Positions 19,097-25,776 of a DNA stretch of 36,385 nucleotides are shown piece by piece. Every line of letters begins with the position of its first letter. Within the stretch, counting starts at the first letter, position 1. Origin of the DNA: Nocardia brasiliensis IFM 10847 (GTDB lineage: Bacteria > Actinomycetota > Actinomycetes > Mycobacteriales > Mycobacteriaceae). The position numbers and the translations under genes were made by a program. The stretch lies in contig NZ_BAUA01000144.1 in the NCBI RefSeq assembly GCF_000710915.1, forward strand, positions 1 to 36,385, in the 5' to 3' direction. The notes under the pieces were generated by a model. It had not been told where the DNA came from and searched no databases. It saw nothing but the letters and a program-made list of their open reading frames with translations.

Positions 19097-19170
19097 GGGC
19101 CTATAGCTCAGGCGGTTAGAGCGCTTCGCTGATAACGAAGAGGTCGGAGGTTCAAGTCCTCCTAGGCCCA
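19097..19170 (+). tRNA. ileT: tRNA-Ile (anticodon GAT)
   Basis: A full cloverleaf. The acceptor stem GGGCCTA pairs with TAGGCCC. The D-arm is AGCTCAGGCGGTTAGAGCG. The anticodon stem CTTCG/CGAAG surrounds the loop CTGATAA with GAT at 19131-19133. The T-arm is GGAGG-TTCAAGT-CCTCC. The discriminator is A at 19170. The 3' CCA is not fully encoded (ACC follows the stem). Confidence 0.98.
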
Positions 19171-19186
19171 CCCTCCACTCACGGCA

Positions 19187-19220
19187 GGCTCATGCTCACG
19201 AAGAGCGTGAGCCTTTGTTC
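19187..19220 (+). terminator. Hairpin terminator after tRNA-Ile
   Basis: GGCTCATGCTC (187-197) pairs with GAGCGTGAGCC (203-213), 11 bp with one T-G wobble and an ACGAA loop, followed by TTTGTTC. The same outer stem recurs after tRNA-Ala. Confidence 0.8.
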
Positions 19221-19231
19221 GTTTCGGAGTG

Positions 19232-19290
19232 TTTTTGTGGGGGGTGCAACCCCCCACGCCCCGCCCGGCGGGCTTCGCCCCCGGACCCCC
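19232..19290. repeat. GC-rich palindromic repeat, copy 1
   Basis: A T-run, then three short back-to-back palindromes: GTGGGGGGTGCAACCCCCCAC, given here only as a G-run/C-run stem, then CCCGCCCGGCGGG, then GGGCTTCGCCC, ending CCGGACCCCC. It is nearly identical to the element at 19541-19595. Both lie downstream of a tRNA and its terminator and have no coding content, like a REP-type element. The inter-tRNA DNA from 19291 to 19415 is otherwise featureless. Confidence 0.8.
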
Positions 19291-19415
19291 AACGGGGGTT
19301 GCGTTCGAATGGCTACTGCGGCTTGCCCGACCCCGACCGTCTGTTTTGACCGTGCCGACAGCGGGAAGGTACCGTTGCGGGGTCGATCGCCGCGCACGCA
19401 CGGCGAGCGATATCC

Positions 19416-19488
19416 GGGGCCTTAGCTCAATTGGCAGAGCACTGCCTTTGCAAGGCAGGGGTTAGGGGTTCGATTCCCCTAGGCTCCA
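19416..19488 (+). tRNA. alaT: tRNA-Ala (anticodon TGC)
   Basis: The acceptor stem GGGGCCT pairs with AGGCTCC (one G-T wobble). The anticodon stem CTGCC/GGCAG surrounds TTTGCAA, with TGC at 19449-19451. The T-arm is AGGGG-TTCGATT-CCCCT. The discriminator is A at 19488. The CCA end is not encoded. It is paired with tRNA-Ile as in other Mycobacteriales. Confidence 0.98.
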
Positions 19489-19497
19489 CTCGTAGGC

Positions 19498-19531
19498 GGC
19501 TCATGCTCACACAGGGCGTGAGCCGTTCTCG
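19498..19531 (+). terminator. Hairpin terminator after tRNA-Ala
   Basis: GGCTCATGC (498-506) pairs with GCGTGAGCC (516-524), 9 bp with one T-G wobble, followed by GTTCTCGTT. It is the same design as the hairpin after tRNA-Ile, so the unit was probably duplicated. Confidence 0.7.
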
Positions 19532-19540
19532 TTCCGCGTA

Positions 19541-19595
19541 TTTTGTGGGGGCGCAGCCCCCACGCCCCGCCCGGCGGGCTTCGCCCCCGGACCCC
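19541..19595. repeat. GC-rich palindromic repeat, copy 2
   Basis: TTTTGTGGGGG, a short loop, CCCCCAC, then GCCCCGCCCGGCGGGCTTCG and CCCCCGGACCCCC. This repeats the element at 19232-19290 with only small changes in the first loop. Confidence 0.8.
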
Positions 19596-19617
19596 CTCCC
19601 ACGTGCACGCCGGGAGG

Positions 19618-19721
19618 GCTCGCCCTTCGGGCTTCGGGTGCCGATGGTTGCGTGGTTCGCGGGTGCTCGCCCTTCGGGCTTCGGGTATCGACGTTTGCGT
19701 AGTTCGCCGGTGCTCGCCCTG
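19618..19721. repeat. 47-bp tandem repeat (2.2 copies)
   Basis: GCTCGCCCTTCGGGCTTCGG starts units at 19618 and 19665, and GCTCGCCCTGCCGG starts a partial unit at 19712. The period is exactly 47 bp. The internal GCCCTTCGGGC is a tight palindrome. The surrounding 19489-19895 stretch contains no gene I can support. Confidence 0.8.
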
Positions 19722-19895
19722 CCGGACTTGCGATCGTGTCGGTGATCCGCCGTGGTTGGTCAAAGGCGTCGACGCTCGGTCGGCGAATGATGCCGCTAGG
19801 TCGCCACAGGATTTCGGTGTCCTCGGTCGTGGTGACATGAGGCGACTTGACCGGGTGACGGTCGGCCTTCGAAAAGTGTGCCGGTTCAGGGGAAA

Positions 19896-20783
19896 TCAGG
19901 GGTTCGTCGCGGTCCAGGCGCGGAATGCGGTGATGAACTCTTCGGGGGCGTCGGACTCTACGTAGGTGCCGGCACCCTTGACGATGACGGTTTTGTGGTC
20001 GGGGAAGGTGGCTTCCAGGCGTTCGCGTTCTTGCGGGCGGAAGGCGATGTCGGCGTCGCCCCAGACGATCAGGGTCGGCAGGTGGGCGATATCCGCGTGA
20101 CCCGCTTCCAGTTCAGCGAAGAAGGCGCGGCTGGACAGGACGCTGCGCGGGAAGACCGCGGTGGCCTTGCGGCGCTCCGGAGTGCTCATCGGCCGGCGGT
20201 AGTGGGCCATCTCGGCGGCTGTCGGCTTGCGCCGCTTGTGGCCCAGGGGAATGAACACGTTGACGACGAAGTTCAGGCGCCGAGCCAGCAAGCGTCCCGG
20301 GGGGCCGCCGAAGATGCGCGAGAAGTACTCGAAGTGGAAGACGCCGTTGACCGGCCAAGCCCAGGTGTCGGCGAGCACGAGCCGATCGAAGACGCCGGGC
20401 CGCCGCTGCACTGTGGCCAGGCCGATCAGTCCGCCCCAGTCCTGACCGACCAGGGTGACCCGATTCAGGTCGAGCGTGTCTACGAACGCGGTGACCACAT
20501 CGGCGTGTTCTTCGGGCAGGAAGCCGTAACCGGGTGCGGCCGTGGACAACCCGAAGCCCGGGTAGTCGAGGGCGATGCACCGGAAATCGTCGCGCAGTGC
20601 GCGGATCACCTCGCGCCAGAGGAACGACCAGGTCGGATTGCCGTGCAGGAGTAGCAGAGTCGGGCCTGACCCCTCGTCGACGTAATGCACGGTGTGCCCG
20701 TCGATCTGGACGAAACGGCTCTCGAACGGGAACAGACTGTCGTCGACCCATGCTGGTCGCGCACTCTCGGTGATCTCGGCCAT
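19896..20783 (-). CDS. Haloalkane-dehalogenase-like alpha/beta hydrolase lacking the catalytic His
   Basis: A 295-residue alpha/beta hydrolase. The block LLLLHGNPTWSFLWREV contains the HGNP oxyanion/halide-binding motif. The nucleophile elbow VGQDWGGLIGL places Asp115 followed by the halide-binding Trp. VWGDADIAF carries a likely acid residue. At the place of the catalytic histidine, where relatives have GAGHYxQEDAP, this protein reads GAGTYVESDAPEEF: Thr273, codon ACC. The protein may therefore be inactive as a dehalogenase or have another role. The start is ATG 20783 (MAEITESARP) with GAGAGGGGG upstream; ATG 20825 lacks a ribosome-binding site. It is divergent from an HxlR regulator. Confidence 0.85.
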   Translation of the reverse strand: MAEITESARPAWVDDSLFPFESRFVQIDGHTVHYVDEGSGPTLLLLHGNPTWSFLWREVIRALRDDFRCIALDYPGFGLSTAAPGYGFLPEEHADVVTAFVDTLDLNRVTLVGQDWGGLIGLATVQRRPGVFDRLVLADTWAWPVNGVFHFEYFSRIFGGPPGRLLARRLNFVVNVFIPLGHKRRKPTAAEMAHYRRPMSTPERRKATAVFPRSVLSSRAFFAELEAGHADIAHLPTLIVWGDADIAFRPQERERLEATFPDHKTVIVKGAGTYVESDAPEEFITAFRAWTATNP

Positions 20784-20828
20784 GGCGGCCCCCTCTCGGC
20801 TCGGCCCCGCGATATGCTTGAGCATTTC

Positions 20829-20846
20829 AAGTGCACTTTATAAAGT
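20829..20846. promoter_or_regulatory. Overlapping palindromes between hydrolase and HxlR gene (operator candidate)
   Basis: AAGTGCACTT (20829-20838) and ACTTTATAAAGT (20835-20846) are both perfect palindromes sharing ACTT. They lie in the AT-rich divergent promoter region. On the minus strand TTGACT (20845-20850) is a possible -35 for the hydrolase. ACTT/AAGT repeats fit reported HxlR-family operators. Confidence 0.6.
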
Positions 20847-20861
20847 CAAGTAGAGGGCAGG

Positions 20862-21488
20862 ATGCGTAGTTACGGTCAGTACTGTGGGCTCGCCCGATCG
20901 CTGGAGGTGGTCGGCGATCGGTGGAATCTGCTCATCGTGCGTCAGCTGCTGCTCGGCCCCGCGCGTTATCGGGACCTGATCGAGGGCCTGCCCGGCATCG
21001 CGACCAACCTGCTCGCCGACCGGCTGCGCGACCTCGAGACCGCAGGTGTGCTCGAGCGGCGACTGGCCGGCACGAGCAATGTGGTCGAGTACGCCCTCAC
21101 GCCGTGGGGCGCCGAGCTGCGGGAGCCGATCGAGGGACTGATCCGCTGGTCCACCCCGTTGATGGTGCGCGGGGCCGAGGGTGACGCCTTCCGTCCCGAG
21201 TGGCTCGCCCTCGCCGTTCCGGCCCTGCTCGCCACTCGGGTCGAGCACCGTCGCGCCGCGGTGGTCGGCCTCGAGATCGGCGGCTCGCTCTTCCAGCTCC
21301 GTGCGACGGCGACCGGCTTCGAGATCGGGTCACATGACGGCGGCGACCTCGATGCCACGGTCCGCGCCGATCCGGCGGGTGTACTCGGTCTGGCCGCGGG
21401 CGCGCTCACCCTGGACGGTGCGCGCACCTTCGGGCTGGTCGAGATCGACGGCGACGAGTCCGTCGTCCGCGCGGTCTTCGCCGCCTGA
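20862..21488 (+). CDS. HxlR-family winged-helix regulator with C-terminal SCP2-like domain
   Basis: A 208-residue regulator. Residues 5-95 form the HxlR winged helix: YCGLARSLEVVGDRWNLLIV, LLGPARYRDLIEGLPGIATN, LLADRLRDLETAGVLER and YALTPWGAEL. Cys8 is at the position used for electrophile or redox sensing in some HxlR proteins. The C-terminal half (about 120-208) looks like the sterol-carrier-type ligand-binding domain often fused to such regulators (DATVRADPAGVLGLAAGALT). ATG follows AGAGGG. The divergent arrangement with the hydrolase suggests that it controls that gene and itself through the palindromes between them. Confidence 0.88.
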   Translation: MRSYGQYCGLARSLEVVGDRWNLLIVRQLLLGPARYRDLIEGLPGIATNLLADRLRDLETAGVLERRLAGTSNVVEYALTPWGAELREPIEGLIRWSTPLMVRGAEGDAFRPEWLALAVPALLATRVEHRRAAVVGLEIGGSLFQLRATATGFEIGSHDGGDLDATVRADPAGVLGLAAGALTLDGARTFGLVEIDGDESVVRAVFAA

Positions 21489-21589
21489 CGACGCAAGCCA
21501 CACCAAGATCGTTCCGGCGGAACGGAATCGGCGTAGCCGACGCGCCGGGACCTGGTCGTGCGCCGGAACCAACCAGTAGGGTGAGAGGC

Positions 21590-21697
21590 ATGAAGATTCT
21601 GGTCGTTGTGGGTGCTGTGGTCGCTGTTCTCGTCGGTATCTCGAAGTTGCGCCGGCGCAGCGACGCGGACATGTGGCACGAGGTCACCACCCGCTGA
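21590..21697 (+). CDS. DLW-39-like small membrane protein
   Basis: A 35-residue peptide: MKILVVVGAVVAVLVGIS forms one membrane helix, then KLRRRSD, and the ending ADMWHEVTTR. Size, layout and the acidic-hydrophobic-Trp ending match the DLW-39 family, which sits near the DUF3566/tRNA block in actinobacteria; here the hallmark DLW is DMW. AGAGG stands only just before the ATG. Function of the family is unknown. Confidence 0.7.
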   Translation: MKILVVVGAVVAVLVGISKLRRRSDADMWHEVTTR

Positions 21698-21752
21698 TTT
21701 CCACCCGCTCGATCTCTCGAACATGAGTTCGACTCGAGGTAGGGTCTGGACG

Positions 21753-21929
21753 GTGCCTCAACTTTCGCGCCGGGACCGAGCCAGGATCAACCTCGAGCAG
21801 GTTCGCGAACAGCTGCTGGACGCGGCGGCCTTCGGTAAATACCTCCCGCCCGAGCAGCTGGAGCACGCGGCGGGAAAGATCGCCGAGGGGTTACGCGTCT
21901 ACACCGAGCTGACGCGGGACCGGGATTGA
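21753..21929 (+). CDS. Small conserved-looking helical protein
   Basis: 58 residues from the GTG at 21753, with GAGGTAGGG upstream; an in-frame ATG at 21723 (MSSTRGRVW) lacks a ribosome-binding site. It is charged and predicted helical: RRDRARINLEQVREQLLDAA and LPPEQLEHAAGKIAEGLRVY. No domain is recognised. It is convergent with the next gene, with stop codons 12 bp apart. Confidence 0.6.
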   Translation: MPQLSRRDRARINLEQVREQLLDAAAFGKYLPPEQLEHAAGKIAEGLRVYTELTRDRD

Positions 21930-21941
21930 ACCCGGCCCGGT

Positions 21942-23138
21942 TCACAGCTCGACCGCGGCGGCCGCCAGCCGGGCCCGGACCTCGGCGTCGGGCCAGTGCC
22001 GGATCTCGTAGCGGCGCGGCGCGAGATCGGGGATCGGGGTGAGCCCGACCATGTCGACGACCGTGGCGAACGGGACGGTGAACAGCACCGACTTCTCGCC
22101 GTTCTCCTCGACGCAGAACATCACGTAATCGGCTTCCGGCAGGAAATAGTCGACCCCTTCACCCCAGATGGTGACGGTGTAGGGCCCGCTGTCGGCGCCG
22201 ATGTACATGACGGAACCGACGTAGGCGCTCTCGATATCGCCGTTGGCGGTCTCGATGGCGAGGCGCACGTCGAGTTGCTCGTTCAGGACGCGTCCTTGGG
22301 CCTCGTACTCGGTCAGCGCCAAACCACAGCGGGCCCGTTGGACGAAGGGCAGGTGCTGGTGGCGGGGCGATTGATCGAGCGGGATCACGGCGCCGTCGTC
22401 GTCGACCGTGTAACCCTGCGGTGAGATCTGGCGGACCGCCTCGCGGTACTGCTTCTCCACGTATTCGTAGAGGGGACCGAGGTCGCCGGCGTCGGGGGCG
22501 ATGATCAACGTGTCGACGTCGGGCAGGAACGCGATCGGCCGCTGCTCGCCGTCGCCGCAACCGGCGAGCCAGCCGGGGATCAGCGGCCAGGACGTGCAGT
22601 AGCCGTCACCGTCGTCGCCGAAGAACAGCACGCCCGATTCCTTGAAACCGCCGGAACCCACCTTGGCCGTGAGGTTTTCGCGGGCGGCGGCGAACACCTC
22701 GGCGTCCTCGACACCCCATTCCGCGAGCATCACGTCGTTGACGATGGAGCGCGAGTTCGGCAGGTCCACCGCGACCAGCTCGTTCAGGAACGGCAGGGCG
22801 GGACGGGTGAGCGGGACCATGTCGTGGCCGCTGGTGGTGCCGATCCCGAAGGTCTCCGAGCGCAGGATGGGCAGCAACGAGGACCGCACCTGCGGCCAAC
22901 CGGGTATCGCCGCGGAGTCGGTCGGGGTGGCGATGAAGCGGGCGATCCGGGTGGCGCGTTCATCCTCGGGCAGGTCGTGCGTTTCCCGGAAGATGTTGCC
23001 CAGGAAGAGCTCCCACCCGCTCGACAGGCGGATGACGAACTCCTCCGGGTCGTATTCCGCCCCTTGCTCACCCGCGTCGGTCAGCTGCTGCAAGACGAGC
23101 GCCGCGAACTGGTCGGCATCGCTCCCGAGATTCTCCAC
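21942..23138 (-). CDS. DUF1444-like protein of unknown function
   Basis: 398 residues from the GTG at 23138 (VENLGSDADQF); GTG 23174 is an in-frame alternative and neither has a strong ribosome-binding site. The N-terminal half (FVIRLSSGWELFLGNIFRE, ATRIARFI, SLLPILRSETFG, PALPFLNELVAVDLPNSRSI) resembles the DUF1444/YtpQ fold. The C-terminal half (about 200-398) is acidic, without a motif I recognise. No signal peptide or membrane helix. The gene stands alone on the minus strand beside YoaK, 52 bp downstream of that gene's stop. Confidence 0.6.
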   Translation of the reverse strand: MENLGSDADQFAALVLQQLTDAGEQGAEYDPEEFVIRLSSGWELFLGNIFRETHDLPEDERATRIARFIATPTDSAAIPGWPQVRSSLLPILRSETFGIGTTSGHDMVPLTRPALPFLNELVAVDLPNSRSIVNDVMLAEWGVEDAEVFAAARENLTAKVGSGGFKESGVLFFGDDGDGYCTSWPLIPGWLAGCGDGEQRPIAFLPDVDTLIIAPDAGDLGPLYEYVEKQYREAVRQISPQGYTVDDDGAVIPLDQSPRHQHLPFVQRARCGLALTEYEAQGRVLNEQLDVRLAIETANGDIESAYVGSVMYIGADSGPYTVTIWGEGVDYFLPEADYVMFCVEENGEKSVLFTVPFATVVDMVGLTPIPDLAPRRYEIRHWPDAEVRARLAAAAVEL

Positions 23139-23190
23139 GCGGCCACCATAACCGCGGTCTCCGGACGGTCGCACGGGAAAAGCGCCGGGG

Positions 23191-23895
23191 TCACTCCGCG
23201 GAGAGCGGGCCGTGCCGGTCGAGGTGCAGATAGGTGTAGCCGGTTACGACCAGGCACACGGCGGTGGCGGTGATCAGCATCGCCCAACCCGCGACCACCA
23301 TGCTGAGCAGACCACCGAGCAGCGCGCCGAGCGCGAAACTCACATACAGCAGGAAGTAGCCGAGCCAGTCCGCGTAGTCGCCGCCGCTGATGTGGCGTTC
23401 GATGCCCTGCGCCATCTTCACCAGCGTTCCGGTGACATAGCTGAGCGGCACCGACACTTCGCCGTCCTTCACGAACGAGGTGTTGAGCGCGCCGACGCCG
23501 AACGCGACGAACAGGATCGGCACGAAGTCGATATCGGGTGCGTTCTGGATGCGGGCCAGGTCGATGATCGAGGCGGTGGCCAGGCTGAAGGTGGTCAGCA
23601 GCGTCGGGCCGTGCGGGTGCCCGGACCAGAAGTGCCGCCGGCACCAGGAGGCGACCACCACGCCGCCGACGAACGACGCGAGCAGGCAGGCCGCCGCGAG
23701 CGCCGTGTCCTTCTGGTCGTGGAAGTGCCCGAGGATGGCGCGCTCAGTGTTACCGGTCATGAACGTGACGAAATAGCCCGCGGTATGCATGAACGCCGCG
23801 GCACCGATCAAACCGGCCAACGCGGCCAGTACCCAGGACAATCTGGCCTCGTTGTCGAACAGTGCCCGCCTACGCTCTTCGTTCGGTTCAGGCAC
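23191..23895 (-). CDS. YoaK/DUF1275 family membrane protein
   Basis: A 234-residue integral membrane protein with about six hydrophobic helices. Typical blocks are LAGLIGAAAFMHTAGYFVTF followed by MTGNTERAIL, then LASFVGGVVVA, FVAFGVGALNTSFVKDGEV and SYVTGTLVKMAQ, which match the DUF1275 pattern. GTG start at 23895 with AAGGAG eight bases upstream. Function of the family is unknown; transport is often guessed. Confidence 0.88.
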   Translation of the reverse strand: MPEPNEERRRALFDNEARLSWVLAALAGLIGAAAFMHTAGYFVTFMTGNTERAILGHFHDQKDTALAAACLLASFVGGVVVASWCRRHFWSGHPHGPTLLTTFSLATASIIDLARIQNAPDIDFVPILFVAFGVGALNTSFVKDGEVSVPLSYVTGTLVKMAQGIERHISGGDYADWLGYFLLYVSFALGALLGGLLSMVVAGWAMLITATAVCLVVTGYTYLHLDRHGPLSAE

Positions 23896-24215
23896 AGCTC
23901 AGACTCCTTTTAGAGGCGAATGTGTCCCCATCAGTGATACCTGCTCCGCGCCGGGGTGCGCAGCTGCGGCGCGGCGAGTTGCCGGGAGATCACTCGCGGC
24001 GATGTGCGGTGGCTTTCAATGCGCCGATCGGTATCCCGGCGGTAACCCAGTGTCGCGAAAGTGCCGTCTTCCGAGTTCACCGACGGTGACGCATGATGTT
24101 GTCAGTTACAAGAAGTAACCAAGAAGGCCGGTCGGAGACAGCGACGACAGCCAGTGCACCCGTCGTCGGGCGACCGGCCGGTGTGACCGGTAGCACGCAA
24201 GATCGGAGCCTCGGC
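23896..24215. other. Intergenic region between YoaK and the PPOX gene
   Basis: 320 bp of divergent promoter DNA with no gene. GTTAC-AAGAA-GTAAC at 24105-24119 is a short inverted repeat that could be an operator for the downstream gene. Confidence 0.5.
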
Positions 24216-24716
24216 ATGACCAGCACGGTGACCTCTTTCGCGGATCTGGAAACGGAATTCGACGACTTCGTCGGCCACATCGGCTACGCCACCATGGTGA
24301 CCGTCGACCGACGGAACCGGCCGCGCACCCGCGTGCTGATTCCCATCTGGGAGAACGCGGACGGCGTTCCGGTCGGCTGGCTCGCGACCTACAAGACCCC
24401 CGTCAAATCCGCGCACATCGCGGCCAACCCGCACGTGAACTTCTCCTACTGGGCCCCGGGCAACAACTCGGTGGCGGTGGACGCGACCGCCGGGTGGATC
24501 GACGCGCCCGAGACCAGGCAGCGGGTCTGGCAGCTGTACCGGCAGACCAGTCCGCCTGGCGCCGGCTACGACCTCGGCCGGTTCTGGCGCTCGCCGCAGG
24601 ATCCGAAGCTGCAGATCCTGCGCTTGGATCCGTGGCGGATCCAGGTGATCCGCGGGCGGGATCTGCGCAGCCGGATCTGGCAGGCGCCGGAACCGGTCGA
24701 GCGGGCCGCCGGCTGA
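24216..24716 (+). CDS. Pyridoxamine 5'-phosphate oxidase-fold protein
   Basis: A 166-residue split-barrel flavin/F420-type protein. The start is ATG 24216 (MTSTVTSFADLE) with GGAG eight bases upstream. GYATMVTVDRRNRPRTRVL is the first barrel strand pair, YKTPVKSAHIAANPHVNFSY the usual core block, and PKLQILRLDPWRIQVIRG the C-terminal strand. Such proteins often bind FMN or F420 and reduce small molecules; the substrate is not evident. A 41-bp gap to the next gene suggests an operon. Confidence 0.82.
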   Translation: MTSTVTSFADLETEFDDFVGHIGYATMVTVDRRNRPRTRVLIPIWENADGVPVGWLATYKTPVKSAHIAANPHVNFSYWAPGNNSVAVDATAGWIDAPETRQRVWQLYRQTSPPGAGYDLGRFWRSPQDPKLQILRLDPWRIQVIRGRDLRSRIWQAPEPVERAAG

Positions 24717-24757
24717 ACCGGCACGGAAAGTCCACCTGTGCCGGTTACCGTGCACGA

Positions 24758-25687
24758 GTGGATTCCGTGCTCGATTTCCTGCTGACCGAACCGCTCGCCA
24801 CGACGCCGCTCGATGATGTCGGCGCGGCCTGGACCCGGCATCGGGTGGCGGCGAACCGTTTCGACAAACCGGTCGATATCGCCGTCGCGGGCGGGTTCGG
24901 CGCCGACCGCCTCGGCTATGCGTTCCTGTCCGGATACCAGGAGGCGGTGCGCACGCTCATTCCCGGCCTGGCCGATGACGAGCTGGTCGCGCTGTGTGCG
25001 ACGGAGGCGGGCGGCGGACATCCCGCGGCGATCGAGACGACGGTGACCGAGACGCACGGTGAGGTCCGGCTCAACGGCACGAAAACCTTTGCGACGCTGG
25101 GCATGCCGGCGCAGCGGCTGGTGGTGATCGCCAGTGTGGGGGCGGGCCCGGACGGCCGGAATCGCTTGCGCGCCACCACGGTCGAGTTGCCGCAACCAGG
25201 CGTGCAAATGACGGGCCTGCCCACGACGGCGTTCGCGCCGGAGATCCCGCACGCGATGATCATTCTTACCGACGTCGCGGCCACGGTCCTGCCCGGTGAC
25301 GGCTACCTGGACTATCTCAAGCCGTTCCGCACCATCGAGGACATCCACGTGCTCGCCGCCACGCTCGGCTGGCTGGTGCGGGTGGCGCGGGCGTCGGCGT
25401 GGCCGCAGTCGGTGCTCGAGCGGCTGCTGACCGGCGTCGCGGCGGTGCGCGGGCTGGATATCGACGCGCCGGGCTCGCCTGGTGTGCACATCGCGCTCGG
25501 TGGCGTGTTCGAGTTCGTCCAGCGTTTGTCGGCCGAGCTGGATTCGCTGTGGGGGTCGGCGGATTCGCTGACACGGGAGCGGTGGGAGCGGGATCGTCCG
25601 CTGCTCGGGGTCGCCGGGCGGGTGCGCGAGCAGCGGCTGGCAACGGCTTGGCGATCGGTATTGCCGGGTGCTGAGCAAGCCGGCTGA
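24758..25687 (+). CDS. Acyl-CoA dehydrogenase-like protein (short form)
   Basis: 309 residues from GTG 24758 (VDSVLDFLLTEPL), shorter than the usual ~380. The N-terminal helical region is brief and contains FLSGYQEAVRTLIPGLADDE. The middle beta domain shows CATEAGGGHPAAIETTVTET and VRLNGTKTFATLGMPAQRLV, a variant of the acyl-CoA dehydrogenase pattern. The C-terminal helical region is also short. I cannot see a clear catalytic glutamate. The start has no good ribosome-binding site, so translation may depend on the upstream gene. Confidence 0.7.
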   Translation: MDSVLDFLLTEPLATTPLDDVGAAWTRHRVAANRFDKPVDIAVAGGFGADRLGYAFLSGYQEAVRTLIPGLADDELVALCATEAGGGHPAAIETTVTETHGEVRLNGTKTFATLGMPAQRLVVIASVGAGPDGRNRLRATTVELPQPGVQMTGLPTTAFAPEIPHAMIILTDVAATVLPGDGYLDYLKPFRTIEDIHVLAATLGWLVRVARASAWPQSVLERLLTGVAAVRGLDIDAPGSPGVHIALGGVFEFVQRLSAELDSLWGSADSLTRERWERDRPLLGVAGRVREQRLATAWRSVLPGAEQAG

Positions 25688-25691
25688 CCCG

Positions 25692-25776
25692 GTCCAGAAA
25701 TGGGGAGCGGGCCTCGGCGAAGGGGGGGAGTTAGCCGAGGCCCGCGTAAGGTCGGCCCGGGGGGGAGGGGCCGACG
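25692..25776 (-). ncRNA. 6C RNA
   Basis: Read on the minus strand: GTCGGCCC pairs with GGGCCGAC around a C-rich loop (TCCCCCCC), then a short linker, then CGGGCCTCGGC pairs with GCCGAGGCCCG around TAACTCCCCCCCTTC. Two hairpins whose loops each carry at least six consecutive C's define the actinobacterial 6C RNA. TAGGAT (complement of 25783-25788) is a good -10, placing the start near 25776; the -35 is weak. In mycobacteria this RNA pairs with G-rich mRNA sites. It is antisense to, but downstream of, the acyl-CoA dehydrogenase-like gene. The 3' end is approximate. Confidence 0.85.

Noticed and set aside
24105..24119. GTTAC-AAGAA-GTAAC as a defined operator
   Set aside because: The arms are only 5 bp and no regulator is adjacent; noted in the intergenic entry only.
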